Origin: a virus
Length of the DNA: 30,209 nucleotides
IMG/VR virus record: IMGVR_UViG_3300006916_000228
Coordinates: 1-30,209 of that record
Strand: one strand, 5' to 3'
In this document: positions 28,801-30,209 of the stretch, one piece after another
How positions within the stretch are numbered: the stretch's first letter is position 1
Layout of the letters: each line of letters starts with the position of its first letter
Translations under genes and position numbers: made by a program
Notes under the pieces: generated by a model
What the model was told of the DNA's origin: nothing
What the model saw: the letters and a program-made list of their open reading frames with translations, nothing else
The model's database searches: none

Positions 28801-30209
28801 GTATCACGGTGAAATACACGTCGGGCTCCAACCTCATCGACAGTGCCGCAGACAACGGGGATGTCGTCGCGGCTGATTACATCCTGTATCAAGACTTAGA
28901 CACGGGAGAGGTTCGTAAGGACACCGTGGGCGCTCTGCCGTTTACGAACAACACGGGAGACGTCGAGAGCGTAGCTAATGCGACCAACGGCGGCTTGACC
29001 GCTACGGACAGCGGCGGGCCAGACGTTACCCTCGCGCTCGCTGTTGACAACCTATTAGATCATTCTGGCACTCTAGCTGCCGCTGACCGTTTTGCTGTTT
29101 GGGAGTCAGGCGCGGGGACGCGCAAGATCGCTGCATCATCTATTGGGTTGAATCTTTTCAACAACAACCTGTCCTTAGACGCAACCGACATTGCTGCTGG
29201 ACAGTTCGCAACCGTAGGCGGGACGTACACGTTCGCGGGGGCGGCTGTTCTGCGGATGGGAAGCAACACCACGCAGCCGACCCTTCAATTCTGGGATCGT
29301 GATACAGTAGGAGGTGCGTACAGGGATGTCATCACGGTTCCCGACGTCGAGGAGCTAGACATCGGGTCACTCGGTTGGGCTGTAGACATTCTCGGCTCAT
29401 CGGTGCTCGTCAATGGTGCCGCAATAGGTACAGTCTCATCGGTCAGTAATGCGACGAATGGCGGCATCACGGTCACAAATAACACGACCACGCCAACGCT
29501 CGCGGTTGACGCGAGTGATTTGCCCAACTTCACTGCCGCTACCTCTATGGAAGCGACGGATAGGTTCGTCGTCCACGAGGCAGGGCAAGCATCCCCAAGT
29601 GCGAGGCAGATCGCTCCTGTCGACATCCCGTTGAGCATCTTCAACAACAACTTGGGCCTCGGGCAGAACGTCCAAGGTGCGGGGATCACTCTTAGTACCA
29701 CGACGGTCACGAACGACACAATCGCCATCGACTACCAGACCACATCGAACGTCATCTCCGATGCGAACAATTTCGCGGGCCTGAGCGTCGATGCTGCGAA
29801 TGACAGGATCTTGATTGACGATGTGAGCGCAGCCGGTACGAGCGTCGATCCCAGAGTCGGGTACATCAACGTCAATGATCTTCCGTTCGCCACCCCAACC
29901 CACACACACCCCGCTTCCGATATCACTGCGGGTACATTCGGCTCTGGCGACTACACGTTCCCCGCCGACTTGACGGTTCAGGACCAACTTCAGGTGACCG
30001 GCACTGGCCCACACTCCATTGGTGGCGCGGCAGTTGGCAGACACCAAGTTCTCCAGTACGGTTCATTCACCAGTGACGGGAGCTTAACATACGCGTCGGC
30101 CTTCCTTCTGGATACGGCTCTCGAAGGGGCGTCTGGTGACACCGACAGCTTGGTGGGGATGTATCTAAGCGCGAACATCACTACGCAAGGCGCAACGCAA
30201 ACGGTCACC
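25863..30209 (+). CDS. Tail tip attachment protein fused to fibre repeats (partial)
   Basis: The frame from ATG 25863 stays open to the end of the window (1,449 codons so far). Residues 1-470 resemble the J/gene-transfer-agent tip attachment type: SLPVVYGIQRVGLIVNDVRN, CILDYLTSKRYGAGIPYAAR, QSFEDAADYCDVLVN, VNLVEML-like segments and LQVGDVVNVTH. Residues about 670-823 are a beta-sandwich (AQGFTMPAGTDRDLASVEVY, GSYWVVVEHIDSSG) of carbohydrate-module style. A Gly5 linker (near 858) leads to fibre-like parts: two 18-residue repeats IP-x-LDAAKITTGTF (28563-28670), GLTGGGDLTASSSITV, and a module present twice (28962-29180 and 29433-29661). It likely binds the host receptor. Confidence 0.82.
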   Translation, partial: MASVTAATIIKTGLVLVGQWALGKLQDALDSAGALGGKNRESVVRRIEAQKVNVRSTQASLPVVYGIQRVGLIVNDVRNASSPSTFFSGATGKDVLVKSGAIAIGSEDGSGIQAVDNIRVYDDGDYAITSPASFPSSAVNTNVALPYTNYLKYIIQDGDDAQTVPSDLGTAMGWSADYKARGVAYGAFFCLYNENVWKRGVPQITMDVTGNRVYDPRTSSWIGYNASGASSDNPALCILDYLTSKRYGAGIPYAARDGGTLDFIDEQSFEDAADYCDVLVNTYTAGPQEKRFRMNAVVDTSRVVSANLVEMLATCRGELVWQNGKYRLIIRQPQTAQSFELTEDNIVGALDWTRQGTSVPNLIEATFPNGSGDDYVADSIQFPPVGTTTYLDEDNGIENRLEIALPYTTSIYQAQRTVETMLKELRADVYVTLTATQAAYTLQVGDVVNVTHSGPQWSQKPFVVRSVALTADGLVGLGLQEYDSTAYTLTTPDQESSDDAIDLPDPQRAFITIGMSGDRFVSQGATTSGGVAAQQWKRRLQFRTGINTRSVNIVYDFDRPGLAGGAATNFSRNYVLNVTPDTEVTHILQDGASADQIFLARDDNGTTRYDEAISVTITPNDTTGGGGQDGTVVTTQILDLALEDDLGFRVDAEVEVVEANYAEANGDAWFSFTTSIAYFAQGFTMPAGTDRDLASVEVYLQRVGSPTGDVNLYVYDNNATPTPDEPNASVAAATTSFTASSLSASGQVVRLDMDRVSLTAGGSYWVVVEHIDSSGTDYVQIRVDESSPNGSDMTDTATSPEIVSWTVTSASTRQAAGFYVRRFGTQVVPTRQLAPAADKSAKFTWQADGTVALASLTSGGGGGATTLAGLTDTTITAPGAGDFLRYNGSTWLNTTLVAGDIPSLDAAKITTGTFATARIPDLDAAKITTGTFAIGRIPVASIDHDSLLNFVANEHVDHSAVAITGSSGLTGGGDLTASSSITVKYTSGSNLIDSAADNGDVVAADYILYQDLDTGEVRKDTVGALPFTNNTGDVESVANATNGGLTATDSGGPDVTLALAVDNLLDHSGTLAAADRFAVWESGAGTRKIAASSIGLNLFNNNLSLDATDIAAGQFATVGGTYTFAGAAVLRMGSNTTQPTLQFWDRDTVGGAYRDVITVPDVEELDIGSLGWAVDILGSSVLVNGAAIGTVSSVSNATNGGITVTNNTTTPTLAVDASDLPNFTAATSMEATDRFVVHEAGQASPSARQIAPVDIPLSIFNNNLGLGQNVQGAGITLSTTTVTNDTIAIDYQTTSNVISDANNFAGLSVDAANDRILIDDVSAAGTSVDPRVGYINVNDLPFATPTHTHPASDITAGTFGSGDYTFPADLTVQDQLQVTGTGPHSIGGAAVGRHQVLQYGSFTSDGSLTYASAFLLDTALEGASGDTDSLVGMYLSANITTQGATQTVT
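28563..28670 (+). repeat. Two tandem 54-bp repeats in the tail gene
   Basis: Copies at 28563-28616 and 28617-28670 encode IPSLDAAKITTGTFATAR and IPDLDAAKITTGTFAIGR, followed by a third IP. Such short beta repeats form trimeric fibre shafts; a looser relative (ASDITAGTF) appears near 29918. Confidence 0.8.
28962..29661 (+). repeat. Duplicated fibre module (two copies)
   Basis: 28962-29180 and 29433-29661 encode related modules of about 73-76 residues. Shared landmarks in order are V(E/S)SV-x-NATNGG(L/I), LAVD, ADRF or TDRF, and LFNNNL or IFNNNL. The DNA has diverged more than the protein pattern, which points to an older duplication. The 84 residues between the copies carry a different sequence. 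Confidence 0.65.

Noticed and set aside
1-30209. CRISPR arrays, insertion sequences, integrase or attachment site
   Set aside because: I saw no regularly spaced repeats, transposase or recombinase; the tmRNA-like element might be an attachment-site remnant, but nothing supports that here.

Overview
This window is the left part of a tailed-phage (Caudoviricetes) genome with siphovirus-type gene content. All convincing genes are on the + strand, they are tightly packed with ATGA/GTGA overlaps, and they follow the canonical order terminase - portal - head morphogenesis - protease/scaffold - decoration - capsid - connectors - tail tube - frameshifted tail chaperone - tape measure - tail tip. G+C is high (about 60% by eye), so a high-GC bacterial host is likely, but nothing here names it. 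No integrase, repressor or DNA polymerase is visible. The window opens inside one gene and closes inside a tail tip/fibre gene of more than 1,400 codons, so both ends are cut.

Region 1 (1-4512) is a DNA-modification operon: two small proteins, a large fusion of an SNF2-type helicase with an amino-methyltransferase, a zinc-finger miniprotein and a C5-cytosine methyltransferase. A second, plausible protein (3476-4090) is written in the +1 frame entirely inside the cytosine methyltransferase gene. The last 26 codons of that gene coincide with a 78-nt element that has the layout of a tmRNA tRNA-like domain: 7-bp acceptor with G3:U70, GGATTCGAC loop, a P2-like stem, GGAC, a TTCGACT T-arm and discriminator A. 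These two observations are the most unusual content of the window.

Region 2 (4710-10941) is the packaging/early head module: small and large terminase, portal, an FmdB-like zinc ribbon, an SPP1 gp7-like minor head protein, two small proteins, and a metallophosphoesterase with a Myb-like N-terminus.

Region 3 (10942-13324) is an island of small genes inserted in the head module. It has two copies of a tandem-operator promoter whose third copy drives region 1, a repeated coding/ribosome-binding junction that gives unrelated proteins the same C-terminal KAEGGN tail, several Cys-rich miniproteins, an exported SLT-type lytic transglycosylase, and a strong UUCG-capped terminator at its end.

Region 4 (13336-16688) is the capsid operon: a conserved head-module protein, a DUF2213-like protease with an acidic scaffold-like tail, decoration protein, encapsulin-like major capsid protein and a terminator. 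Region 5 (16714-30209) holds the connector proteins, tail tube, G/GT chaperone pair made by a -1 frameshift on GGGAAAA, a TP901-type tape measure, and a GTA/J-like tail tip series ending in a tip protein fused to fibre-like repeats.

Taken together, helicase-methylase and Dcm probably protect or modify phage DNA early; terminase packages it through the portal; regions 4 and 5 build capsid and tail; and the shared operators suggest that one regulator controls the modification operon and the small-gene island together.
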